Origin: Nephrocerus scutellatus
Taxonomy: Eukaryota; Arthropoda; Insecta; Diptera; Pipunculidae
Reading direction: 5' to 3'
Length of the DNA stretch: 64,000 nt
Assembly: GCA_947095585.1 (NCBI GenBank)
Contig: OX352761.1
Coordinates: forward strand, 58,148,832-58,212,831
In this document: positions 54,732-64,000 of the stretch, piece by piece
Layout: the number at the start of each line of letters is the position of its first letter
How positions within the stretch are numbered: position 1 is the stretch's first letter
Translations under genes and position numbers: made by a program
The notes under the pieces: generated by a model
What the model was told of the DNA's origin: nothing
Databases searched by the model: none
What the model saw: the letters and a program-made list of their open reading frames with translations, nothing else

Positions 54732-55745
54732 AAGCCGTATTTTATTTGCCGAGGAACAACAACAATTGCACTGTCCAATTCCTTCTTTGGAATTGTGAAA
54801 ACCTGCTGTTGTCTGGTTGGTTAAGAAATATTTAACCAAATATTTAGTTATAATTCCCACCACCAGAGGACTTTTAAAAATTATATATGGTTAAGTTGGC
54901 AAACAAAAGTAACAAAAAATTGACCAAAATTTGGTTAGTTTTTTCTGTTGCTTTTGAGCAAGTGCAGTTAGGTGAAAACTGTCATCATCAGCTGATTCGT
55001 TATTCGATTATATTTTTGTGATTTGTGATTTAAATTTTAAAATTATGCGTAGAATAGAGCTAGAGTTCCATGAATAAAGATGAAGAGGAGGAAGAGGATT
55101 TTGTCCTAAACATGCCAACAACGTCGTCGCAGGCACTGGGAACGGATTTCGTCCCTTTCCAATGGACTTCAGCGCAGGCATTAGAAAAAGCAGTTTGGCT
55201 GGAAAACGATGTAAAACTTCTCCATATTCAAGGAAGCTTACCCCGATTTAGGCAAAAATGTTTTGTTAAAAACAAAAAAAAATGTGGTAGTATGTCACCG
55301 ACAAAATGAATTCGCACGGCAAAATGTTTTCACCGTGTCAAGTGGAAAATAAATGGAAAAGCCTTGAAAGAGCTTTTAACATAAAAATTAAAAAAAAACA
55401 AACAAACAAGAAACGATAGGATAATTATTCATTCCATAACTTGTTTTAATTTTTGTTATTTGTTTTCTTCTTTTTAATATCTGACGTATAACGTTTTTGC
55501 CTGAACTTGCTCTGACAGTTTTCATGAACCTGCACTGCCCTACACTACTCTACACTGACATATTTGTGGTTGAACACAACTAATAGCACTGTCGAATTCC
55601 GTCTTTGGAATTGTGAAAACCTGCTGTTTGGCTGGTTTTAGCTGGTTTTAACATTCGAATTCCGAACTCGCTCGGCATATAAAATGCAGCTAATAGCATT
55701 CGATAGTGTAATTGTTGTTGTTCCTCGGCAAATAAAATACGGCTT
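54732..55745 (+). mobile_element. 1.0-kb DNA element with perfect 36-bp TIRs
   Basis: AAGCCGTATTTTATTTGCCG... (54732-54767) is repeated inverted at 55710-55745 without a mismatch. A second motif (AATTCC..CTTTGGAATTGTGAAAACCTGCTG) appears near both ends in direct orientation. It carries a Myb/SANT-like ORF but no transposase, suggesting a non-autonomous PIF/Harbinger-like element. The class is inference, since no clear TWA duplication is seen. Confidence 0.75.
55070..55440 (+). pseudogene. Myb/SANT-like DNA-binding ORF within the TIR element
   Basis: The frame 55070-55309 encodes an acidic start (MNKDEEEEEDF) and WTSAQALEKAVWLENDVKLL...RFRQKCFVKNKKK. After a frame change MNSHGKMFSPCQVENKWKSLERAFN follows (55305-55385). 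Together this is the trihelix Myb/SANT-like fold (CENKWK..L motif) found in insect transposon-linked proteins. A frameshift at the K-rich AAAAAAAA run near 55275-55285 breaks it. It would bind TIR DNA if functional (inference). Confidence 0.65.
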
Positions 55746-55823
55746 TTATTCCAACTAAAAAAAAATTGGTGGTGTTCAGGAAAAGAACAAAATTGAAAGA
55801 AAAAAAGACGTTGAAATTTATAA

Positions 55824-56468
55824 TAGCTATATTTGCTTTATTGCTTTGACAAAGCCGGCTTGGCTTTACTTTAATTTTCAAAGCAACAGCTTTTGGTGTT
55901 ACCGCCTAACGCTGAGCACCATAACTTTAAAATGGCTTTAGTTTCTTAATCCTAAAAATTTTTTGTATTTACTTTCGGCTTTGTGCTTATGCTATTGTTG
56001 TTGTAAGACAAGCTGGCTATGAAAAAGCAATTGCTATATTTGCTGCGTTGCTTTCGCAAAGCCGGCTTGGCTTTACAAAGCAACAGCTTTCGTCTTTACT
56101 GTCTTACGGTCAGCACCAGTACTATAAAATGGCTTTAGTTTCCTTAATCCTGAACATTTTTATTTACTTCGGCTTCATGTCGCTTTATCACCGCCTTACG
56201 GTGAGCACTATAACTATAAAATGGCTTTAAATCCAAAAAACTTTTTGGATATATTTTTGGCTTTATGCCTATGCGATTGTTGTTGTAAGCCAAGCTGGAT
56301 TAGCCAAAGCAACGCAGCAATTGCTCCTAAAAATCCAAAAAAAATTAGGATTAAGAAACTAAAGCCATTTTATAGTTATGGTGCTCACCGTAAGGCGGTA
56401 AAACCAAAAGCTGTTAATTTGAGAATTAAAGTAAAGCCAAGCTAGCTTAGCCAAAGCAATATAGCAAA
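55824..56468. repeat. Fold-back element with ~130-bp imperfect inverted ends
   Basis: 55824-55955 (TAGCTATATTTGCTTTATTGC ... ATGGCTTTAGTTTCTTAATCCT) is the imperfect reverse complement of 56335-56468. Two further direct copies of parts of the arm lie inside (about 56030-56150 and 56188-56232). The short ORFs here are not real genes. Confidence 0.75.
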
Positions 56469-57012
56469 TGAGTTCGGAAATCATCGTTACTTTTATAAGT
56501 ATGCAGTCAAACACGAATTTTATTAACCAATATGGGGCCCTATCATGATTTCCCCGCGAAAAAATTTTTATACGATATCTGGAATCACCCAGCCTTTCCG
56601 CCATATTTCTATATCGAGAGGAGTTCCACAAAAAAAAACCGACATTTTGACAATTGACATTTCTTTATTGTGTGAAGGACCGACAGTTTTTTGTCAAGTT
56701 AATCTAACATTAAATGAGTGCGTGATTTTTTTCGTACCTTTTTTTTCTCGTCAAGTGAGGTTGTGTCTGTGCGTATTTTTCGAAAAAATTACGTTTGCAG
56801 CCAATTTTAGTGAAAAAAGTTTCAATTTAATTTGCTTTATTTATATTTGTTAATTAAGCAATAGTTCAAATTGCTTATAATTGTCATTCAATTATAAAAT
56901 TAAATCAAGCAAAAGTGAAAATTGTTAAACTGTGAAATTGCCGTATTTGCACTAACATAAGTTTTTATTAGCACTGAAAAAAGTTAAACTGCGTAGAAAA
57001 ACATTCCTAGAA
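56469..57012 (+). other. Probable 5' UTR and internal promoter region of the jockey LINE
   Basis: Non-coding, A/T-rich. The LINE 5' end is not identified but probably lies between 56570 and 56700. No TATA is expected; jockey-type elements use internal promoters. Confidence 0.4.
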
Positions 57013-58580
57013 ATGAATGGTGATAAACCACCAAGGGTTCCCCCCGACAAAGCTTTATCAAAATCATTGAAATCAAAAAAATCATTTAATTTGCCTTCTT
57101 CTTTGATAAACAATGAAGATAAAATAAAATTTTTTACAAATTTAGACTCGTGGACGTCACCAAATACACTCACAGAAACAATGAGTGAAAACGAAACGGA
57201 GATAGACGCCACCGGCGCTTCCCATAAAAGTTCAAGGAAGAAGGATAGTGACGCCAACATGTTTCATCTTGATAACAGCGTAGTAATTGGAAGTTCCGTG
57301 GTTAATAATTCGATAACAGCCGTCGCTGCGTCGGCGACTTCGAACTTAAATAATACTGTTTCTGCGTTCAGCAAAATTCTCGCAAATAACAAGGACACTT
57401 TTACCAATTTTATGGCGCGTAAAAGATGGCAATTTTTAACTGACAGGAGCACAAAGAAATTTGCGATTTGGACCAAGAACCAGACAAAGTGAATACTCCT
57501 TCGAGCAACTCATCATTCAGAGGACAACAAGCCCCTATAACCAACATGCCACAATCCACGAACGTTCAGAATACTACGGAACAAAAGAGCTGGTGCCCTC
57601 CTATTTTTCCAAAAGGGAATATCTTCTAAGGTTATACTAGATTTTTTAAGTAAGTCAAATAACAACTCTGATTTTATTAAATTTGACACTAGATACTAGA
57701 ATAAAAATTCTTGTAAAAGATGTAGAACTACATAAATATTTGTTGGACGCTTTTAGGCTAGGCGAGATTGAGGCCTTTTCGTTTACTCTTAAAGAAAAGA
57801 AAAAATACAATGCTGTTTTAAAGGGTGTTTCAGGGGGTTTCTCTCCCTTGGAGATTCAATCCGAATTGCTTAGTTTGTTGCCCTCATTAAAAGTAACTGT
57901 AAAAAACTTCGAGACTAAATGGTCCAAAGAAAATGGAATTCCTCTTGACATGTTTCTATGTGTGTTTTTACAAATTAAAACGCTGAAGTCCCTTCTCAGA
58001 CATAAGGTAATATGGGACTCAGTTAGAAGTTCTGGAACAAGACAGTGTTACAGATGTCAGAGATTTGGCCATGTGGCTGAATATTTAGCGTTTGTGGCAA
58101 GATGCGTAAAGTGTCTTCAAAGCCATAAAGTTGGAAAGTGTAATTTGGGCCAAAAATATGATACATCTGTATCATCATGCGTCAACTGCGGAGTGTCGGG
58201 TCACCCAGCCAACTACAAAGGATGCCCTATAAGATCGCAGTATCTAAAAAAGAGAGGAAGTAACTCCTTGACTTCCAAAGAAAAATAAGGTATCTTCGAA
58301 TAACCTAATATTCAATACCGATGCCAATAAATGGCCTCAAGCTGGTTTATCCTTTGCGGATGCTGTAAAGGGTATTAATAAAGGGCAGGCAAACCCCCTC
58401 CCGTGCTCCGTGGTTGGTGGTGATGTTTCGGATTTCATCAACGAATCCCAGAAATTGTTCGGATTGCCAATTGGGCAATTAATTGCTAAAATAAGGTCCT
58501 TCTGGCCTTCGTACCTAAAATTAAAACAAAACGAGAAGCCTGGTGCTTATTTACTATTTATTTCCTCCCTTTCACCATGA
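57013..58580 (+). pseudogene. Jockey-clade LINE ORF1 (Gag-like)
   Basis: ATG 57013 (MNGDKPPRVPPDKALSKSLK) opens a Ser/Asn/Lys-rich N-terminus to 57492. The core follows in another frame (57683-58288): DTRIKILVKDVELHKYL, GGFSPLEIQSELLSL. It has three zinc-knuckle-like motifs: CYRCQRFGHVAEY (last Cys lost), CVKCLQSHKVGKC, and CVNCGVSGHPANYKGC. The end FINESQKLFGLPIGQLIAKI runs in a third frame to TGA 58578-58580. ORF1 binds element RNA. Frames change near 57492, 57680 and 58270, so it is broken. Confidence 0.85.
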
Positions 58581-58631
58581 ATCTAAATATTTTAACAGCC
58601 AACGTCAATTCTCTACTTTCTTCCGACAAAC
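58577..58631 (+). CDS. Jockey LINE ORF2 start, cut by LTR insertion
   Basis: ATG 58577 overlaps the ORF1 stop as ATGA and reads MNLNILTANVNSLLSSDK, the start of an APE endonuclease (NILTANVNS). After 18 codons the LTR at 58632 interrupts it. The rest should lie right of the window. Confidence 0.75.
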
Positions 58632-59387
58632 TGTGAGGAACAAATTCGTCAAGGCGTGGGACGAATTTCTCCCACACAAAAATTACTACATTAGAAATAT
58701 TTCATTAAATAAAATGCCGACGGCACCTCAATTGCAGCAAAATACACTAAACAGGTCAAGTGGTCGCTGTAATCATCAACTGGAGAATGGTTCTTGATAA
58801 GAATCTAAAACTGATCTGGCAAAAGAAAAGGGGATTATGCAAGACGATCACTGATGATGTGCCAAGCAGTGACATTAAATGACAAAAACTCTACACACCG
58901 CGTAGCCACTCCCATTGCGGCGAAATGAAAACAAGCAAAGTGCATTGCGAGAAGAGTGGGGAAATAGGAGTGACGAGAGATCAACCAACACAGCATAAAG
59001 TATAATCAACGACTAGTGAAAGGGGGAAAGAGGAAGTATGCAGTACATTAAAAACACAAGAGGACTAACTGGGCCGACGAACCAGCTGACCAGTTCAACG
59101 ACCTACGCACCGTTCGTCAACATTATGTAAACTAATGCAACCATAACAAACAACAACAACACGATATGTTTCGCTGCCGACGCACAAGAAGATAACAAAC
59201 AACAACAAAGAATTTTGTGCACGCAATCGAATAGCTGAAATCGCAAACAGCGATTACAACAACATCAACATGGCGAAACAATAGAAATATAATGAACAAC
59301 AACAACCAGGAAAACCGGCCATACCAAGATTTTCGCATAGCAACAGCGGTCATAACGGTTTTAGCAGTTTTAACCCGATTCGGCCAC

Positions 59388-59394
59388 TATAAAA
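59388..59394 (+). promoter_or_regulatory. TATA box of the LTR promoter
   Basis: TATAAAA in CGGCCACTATAAAAGGAGG, at the end of U3. The same motif occurs in the 3' LTR (about 63394). Confidence 0.75.
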
Positions 59395-59464
59395 GGAGGC
59401 AGAAATTCTGCAAATGGTCTCTTCCTTCTTGACTTCTGACCAGTTCAGCAGCATATCGACAAGC

Positions 59465-60085
59465 GAAGTATCCTTGCCATTTGCTCAGAACTAGACCTAG
59501 ACATTCTGTCACAGTGCACAAGCGGAGTACCTTTGTCACTGCTCAGGAAGACTGGACATAGACACTCTGTTACAGTGCACGAGCGAAGCATCTTCGTCAC
59601 TGCTCAGAAGACTGGACTGGGACTATTCTGTCACAGTGCACAAGCGGAGTACCTTTGTCACTGCTCAGGAACACTGGACATAGACACTCTGTTACAGTGC
59701 ACGAGCGAAGCATCTTTGTCACTGCTCAGGAACACTGGACATAGACACTCTGTTACAGTGCTCGAGCGAAGCATCTTCGTCACTGCTCAGAAGACTGGAC
59801 TGGGACTATTCTGTCACAGTGCACAAGCGGAGTACCTTTGTCACTGCTCAGGAACACTGGACATAGACACTCTGTTACAGTGCACGAGTGAAGCATCTTC
59901 GTCACTGCTCAGAAGACTGGACTGGGACTATTCTGTCACAGTGCACAAGCGGAGTACCTTTGTCACTGCTCAGGAACACTGGACATAGACATTCTGTTAC
60001 AGTGCACAAGCGTAGTATCCTTGCCATTGCTCAGAACTAGACTTAGACTTGCTGCCATAGTAAACAAGCGAAGTACCCTTGTCAC
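59465..60085 (+). repeat. Minisatellite in the transcribed part of the LTR
   Basis: About ten ~61-bp units of two alternating types: CAGGAACACTGGACATAGACAC... and CAGAAGACTGGACTGGGACTATTC..., each followed by TGTYACAGTGCACRAGCGRAGYAYC and TTYGTCACTGCT. The same array, with a different order and number of units, fills 63470-64000. The open frame at 59533-59988 is a by-product. Confidence 0.9.
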
Positions 60086-60373
60086 TGTGCTACGAAGACA
60101 GCACAGCCAACAGAACCACAACTTGAAAATTAGAATTAAGCCATTGAAATAACCATTAACCCATTATAACTGATTTTAAAGAATCATAACTTAAAAATTA
60201 GAACTAAGTCACTGAAATAACCATAAATTTATTATAACTTCTTTAAGGAAACAATAAACACCAAATCCTGAGTTCCTAAATTAAATAAAAATCTTTTATT
60301 GTAACGACCCTTTTGAACAAGGAACCCTGGTCAAGCTGAGGACACCCCGGCTGGGAAAACACTTCGTTACAAT

Positions 60374-60391
60374 TGGCGCCCGAGCAGGGAC
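60374..60391 (+). promoter_or_regulatory. Primer-binding site for tRNA-Lys
   Basis: TGGCGCCCGAGCAGGGAC is the classic lysine-tRNA-type primer site (one base different from the retroviral Lys3 form), two bases after the LTR. Confidence 0.85.
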
Positions 60392-60433
60392 TCTGGAAAA
60401 CAAGTAGCAAGCAAAGAGAACGAACAAGGCACA

Positions 60434-60685
60434 ATGGTGAGGACAGGTTGGGTATACAACCTCACGAAAGAGGAGCTACAGAAGTACTTGGCGGAGTTTA
60501 GGCTGGACACAAACGGTGGAGTGGACGAACTGAGGAAGCGGTTTTCAACTTTTATCACGGGGCGAGACGTAACTTCTGATGACGAACTCCGCCTCGTGGA
60601 ATTGGAAACGAAACACAAACGTAGCCCACACCCACACCACCGGCACTACTTAACCTATACGACACGGCAGACGGCGAGAAACTGA
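60434..60685 (+). pseudogene. Gag N-terminus with SAP-like motif, frame-shifted
   Basis: MVRTGWVYNLTKEELQKYLA..., with DTNGGVDELRKRF, is a SAP-like helix pair seen at the N-terminus of several insect Gags. The frame is lost in a CCCACACCCACACC run near 60626-60640, and the correct frame continues as ALLNLYDTADGEKLKTSG into the ORF at 60790. The slippage-prone repeat makes a recent indel, or a sequencing error, plausible. Confidence 0.65.
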
Positions 60686-60789
60686 AGACATCAGGGAACG
60701 GGTTAACAGTTCCAGTCATAAGCAACACTCCGGCGTTCGTAGAATCAACACAGATCCGAGGAACACTGACAACACCTGGCACATCATAT

Positions 60790-62622
60790 GTGATGGTGAT
60801 GGAGCAGGTTAGAAAGTGGTCGGTTCGGTATGATGGAGGGAAAGACCCGCTGTCGTTCATCGAAAGACTTGAGGAGCTGGCCGACGCCTATTCTATAGAC
60901 AAAGATTTGCTGCCAAGGACCATGCCAGAATTGCTCCGTGACCGGGGACTGATGTGGTTCCGAAGCAACAACCAGAGATGGCAGAATTGGAGGCTGTTCA
61001 AGGAAGACTTTCTGAAGTTCTTTTTGCCCACAAGGTATTGGGAACATTTGGACGACGAAATTCGCCAACGACGTCAGGCAGGACACGAAAATTTCAAGGA
61101 CTTCGTAATAGAAATGCAAAATCTAATGAGACACGCAGGATATTCAACGGTACAACAGGTGGAAAGAATCTTCAGAAATTGCAGCGAGGAGTACCAATAT
61201 TATATTAAACGGAAGGATTTCGAGAACTTAAACGATCTTATCGAACTAGCAGAAGATTTTGAGGGAATATCTGGAACTCCGGAGACAAATAGACCCAACA
61301 CCCGACCAAAACAGATGGAAAGGAATTGCATGATTACACGCGACGTCGACGGCCTTATAAACGTAAAAACGGCCTGCATGCGATGTGGCCAGGACGCGCA
61401 CATGAGACGGGATTGCCGAAATTCACAAATCTTTTTCTGCTGGGATTGTGGCCAACGGAGAATTAGAACCATCGACTGCTGCCGTCAACGTACGTCACTC
61501 GTTGAGCAGCGTCATTCTATCCGGTCCAACGAGAAGACCTCTCTGATACAAGACCAACACCGAATTCTCGCTCGCATCATCCTCGGAAACGAACTTGTCC
61601 AGGCCACCATCGACACCGGTGTATCCGTCAGTTTCATGAGCAAAACATTAGCCGAAAGAGTTCGTAATTTAAACAATACAATTCCCGTCTGCATTCCAAT
61701 TAAAATGGCAAACGGAAGTCAGGTAATGGTCCAGGAAGAGATAAACGTCAACGTTCGCTTCGGGGAAACATCTTGTTCACTGCGCCTTCTGGTGCTACCG
61801 ACCGCCATTGATAATCTTGTACTGGGGTTAGACTTTCTTTCAAAGTCCGGAGCCACGTTTCACTGTGGAGGTGAGAGTATCACACTAAAAACGAAGCCTG
61901 CACGGCCGGTTAAAGGTCTGACCTGCAGCCTAGTCCGAAAAGCCAAGAGTCCGCAAACAACGTACACACGACACAGAATTGCACCACAGCCACCACTTTC
62001 GTCGCAGCCGCCACAGTCGTCACAAACGCCTCAAATGTCACAATTCAGCAGAAGTCATAGCAAACACCGGAAACTCTCGACGTCACTACACGCTAAAATA
62101 GACGCCACACCCGCAGAACCTCCACAGTCGCACCAGCCAGCGATCATTTCAACTACAAGAATTGACGAAAGTTACCACTTTTCAAAGCAACTTCATGCTG
62201 GAGCTGTCGAGAAACATCAGGGTCATCAAGTGTTAACACATGCCTCCGATCCTTCTCTAGTAAGGTCTACCGATAGATGTACCCACAGTCGACCCAGCAG
62301 CCAATGTCGCCAAAAATTACCTCAACCGCTAGAGTTATCGAGTAGAAGAACACAAAGCTCGTCATCGAAAACAAAGTTTGTCTCCAGAAATCATCAGCCG
62401 TCAGAAGCACAGTCGTCAGCAAGGACCCCTGTCTTAAGAAATCGCAACTATCATCTCCGCCGTCAGAGTTGTCAAAATCCGCCAACGCAACAGTTGCCGG
62501 AAGCCACGGAACATCTATCGCAGTCAATAGTCACTGCAGTAACGAATAAACTCAAAACAGAAGCGAACCGTGTTTCTCCAGAAAACTGGCGACGTCTTCG
62601 ATTCGTTCACTCCAAGTCCTAG
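60790..62622 (+). CDS. Gag-protease polyprotein, 610 codons, no polymerase
   Basis: It is uninterrupted from MMVMEQVRKWSVRYDGG. Retrotransposon Gag domain at residues ~10-160 (DPLSFIERLEELADAYSI, RWQNWRLFKEDFLKFF, FKDFVIEMQNLM). CCHC knuckle CMRCGQDAHMRRDC at ~196-209 and a degenerate second one, CWDCGQRR. Aspartic protease at ~260-360 with ATIDTGVSVSFMS and LVLGLDFLSKSGA. The C-terminal ~220 residues are Gln/Pro/Ser-rich low complexity, where RT would begin in Ty3/gypsy elements. The stop is followed by a polypurine tract and the 3' LTR. So the element can encode particle and protease but must borrow RT and integrase. Confidence 0.9.
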   Translation: MMVMEQVRKWSVRYDGGKDPLSFIERLEELADAYSIDKDLLPRTMPELLRDRGLMWFRSNNQRWQNWRLFKEDFLKFFLPTRYWEHLDDEIRQRRQAGHENFKDFVIEMQNLMRHAGYSTVQQVERIFRNCSEEYQYYIKRKDFENLNDLIELAEDFEGISGTPETNRPNTRPKQMERNCMITRDVDGLINVKTACMRCGQDAHMRRDCRNSQIFFCWDCGQRRIRTIDCCRQRTSLVEQRHSIRSNEKTSLIQDQHRILARIILGNELVQATIDTGVSVSFMSKTLAERVRNLNNTIPVCIPIKMANGSQVMVQEEINVNVRFGETSCSLRLLVLPTAIDNLVLGLDFLSKSGATFHCGGESITLKTKPARPVKGLTCSLVRKAKSPQTTYTRHRIAPQPPLSSQPPQSSQTPQMSQFSRSHSKHRKLSTSLHAKIDATPAEPPQSHQPAIISTTRIDESYHFSKQLHAGAVEKHQGHQVLTHASDPSLVRSTDRCTHSRPSSQCRQKLPQPLELSSRRTQSSSSKTKFVSRNHQPSEAQSSARTPVLRNRNYHLRRQSCQNPPTQQLPEATEHLSQSIVTAVTNKLKTEANRVSPENWRRLRFVHSKS

Positions 62623-62656
62623 TTACTAGAAAGGGAAGGTGCATGTCTGCCGAAGC

Positions 62657-62666
62657 AACGGGGGAG
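62657..62666 (+). promoter_or_regulatory. Polypurine tract before the 3' LTR
   Basis: AACGGGGGAG directly precedes TGTGAGG, as expected for plus-strand priming. Confidence 0.8.
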
Positions 62667-64000
62667 TGTGAGGAACAAATTAGTCAAGGCGTGGGACGAA
62701 TTTCTCCCACACAAAAATTACTACATTAGAAATATTTCATTAAATAAAATGCCTACGGCACCTCAATTGCAGCAAAATACACTAAACAGGTCAAGTGGTC
62801 GCTGTAATCATCAACTGGAGAATGGTTCTTGATAAGAATCTCAAACTGATCTGGCAAAAGAAAAGGGGATTATGCAAGACGATCACTGATGATGTGCCAA
62901 TCAGTGACATTAAATGACCACACCTACACACCTAGTAGCCACTCCCATTGCGGCGAAATGAAAACAAGCAAAGTGCATTGCGAGAAGAGTGAGGGAATAG
63001 AGAGATCAACCAACACACCATAAAGTATAATCAACGACTAGTGAAAGGGGGAAAGAGGAAATATGCAGTACATTAAAAACACAAGAGGACTAACTGGGCC
63101 GACGAACCAGCTGACCAGTTCAACGACCTACGCACCGTTCGTCAACATTATGTAAACTAATGCAACCATAACAACAACAACAACAACACGTGATGTTTCG
63201 CTGCCGACGCACAAGAAGATAACAAACAACAACAAAGAATTTTGTGCACGCAATCGAATAGCTGAAATCGCAAACAATCGAAACAATAGAAATATAATGA
63301 ACAACAACAACCAGGAAAACCGGCCATACCAAGATTTTTGCATAGCAACAGCGGTCATAACGGTTTTAGCAGTTTTAACCCGATTCGGCCACTATAAAAG
63401 GAGGCAGAAATTCTGCAAATGGTCTCTTCCTTCTTGACTTCTGACCAGTTCAGCAGCATATCGACAAGCGAAGTATCCTTGCCATTTGCTCAGAACTAGA
63501 CCTAGACATTCTGTCACAGTGCACAAGCGGAGTACCTTTGTCACTGCTCAGGAAGACTGGACATAGACACTCTGTTACAGTGCACGAGCGAAGCATCTTT
63601 GTCACTGCTCAGGAACACTGGACATAGACACTCTGTTACAGTGCACGAGCGAAGCATCTTCGTCACTGCTCAGAAGACTGGACTGGGACTATTCTGTCAC
63701 AGTGCACAAGCGGAGTACCTTTGTCACTGCTCAGGAACACTGGACATAGACACTCTGTTACAATGCACGAGCGAAGCATCTTCGTCACTGCTCAGAAGAC
63801 TGGACTGGGACTATTCTGTCACAGTGCACAAGCGGATTACCTTTGTCACTGCTCAGGAACACTGGACATAGACACTCTGTTACAGTGCACGAGCGAAGCA
63901 TCTTTGTCACTGCTCAGGAACACTGGACATAGACACTCTGTTACAGTGCACGAGCGAAGCATCTTCGTCACTGCTCAGAAGACTGGACTGGGACTAATCT
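62667..64000 (+). repeat. 3' LTR of the gag-protease element (runs off the window)
   Basis: It matches 58632 onwards for the 1334 bp visible, including TATA and the start of the minisatellite. The end and target duplication lie outside. Confidence 0.9.

Larger units (their letters stand above)
58632..60371 (+). repeat. 5' LTR (1740 bp) of a gag-protease-only LTR element
   Basis: It begins TGTGAGGAACAAATTCGTC and ends CTTCGTTACA, two bases before the primer site. It pairs with 62667 onwards. It contains TATAA at 59388, a minisatellite downstream of it and AATAAA near 60286. Differences from the 3' LTR include several substitutions, small indels near 58890-58980 and repeat copy number, so the insertion is not very recent. 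Confidence 0.9.

Noticed and set aside
56048..56631. Several short ORFs of 60-90 codons on both strands
   Set aside because: They fall in the arms of the fold-back element and mirror each other.
59533..59988. 151-codon ORF in the 5' LTR
   Set aside because: It is entirely made of the ~61-bp tandem unit; the frame is open only because of the unit composition.

Overview
The window looks like heterochromatin-like or repeat-swollen DNA of a fly (higher Diptera is my inference). The transposon families point that way: mdg1/412-like, BEL/roo-like with an envelope, copia using an initiator-Met tRNA half-molecule, jockey, LOA and Helitron. So does the single host coding exon I can recognise. That exon (minus strand, 53113-53253) starts the ER ubiquitin ligase HRD1/synoviolin, called sip3 in Drosophila. 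Nearly everything else is transposable-element sequence in nested, truncated and mutated copies. I see no tRNA, rRNA, CRISPR or bacterial features.

Layout. 1-1320: 5' end of a minus-strand Ty3/gypsy element (gag, tRNA-Leu primer site, LTR). 1321-2312: LINE fragment (family A). 2313-5312: dead Helitron Rep-helicase. 5313-8690: LOA-clade LINE with RNase H. 8691-16357: minus-strand BEL/roo-like element (gag, protease, RT, integrase, env), itself interrupted by a dispersed repeat and a LINE tail. 16402-24339: minus-strand mdg1/412-like element between two nearly identical 850-bp repeats, with three extra small ORFs ahead of gag. 24341-25342: 5' end of a second BEL element. 25343-29640: an 11-bp minisatellite, a Helitron scrap, an array of ~118-bp units and a complete but dead Tc1/mariner-like transposon. 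29641-36208: a third BEL copy split by a LINE whose 3' half is tandemly duplicated (1840 bp).

36975-50230 is a four-level nest. A LINE-A copy was hit by a copia element (5-bp duplication CTTTA). The copia RT was hit by a Pao element (5-bp duplication GATGC) that carries a ~2.2-kb minisatellite leader and a PHD-finger gag. The Pao element in turn holds another LINE-A copy and a possible solo LTR. 50740-51800: a LINE RT broken by a tRNA-derived SINE with a 13-bp target duplication.

52983-53253: a small MITE beside the sip3 exon. 53621-56468: a dispersed repeat, a TIR element carrying a Myb/SANT-like ORF, and a fold-back element. 57013-58631: jockey ORF1 and the start of ORF2. 58632-64000: an LTR element with 1.74-kb LTRs and an uninterrupted 610-codon gag-protease ORF but no polymerase; its 3' LTR runs off the window.

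Most pol genes here carry stops, frameshifts or deletions, so activity is unlikely. The most intact reading frames are the mdg1-like RNase H/integrase ORF (572 codons), the LINE-A RT (497 codons) and the gag-protease ORF at the right end (610 codons).
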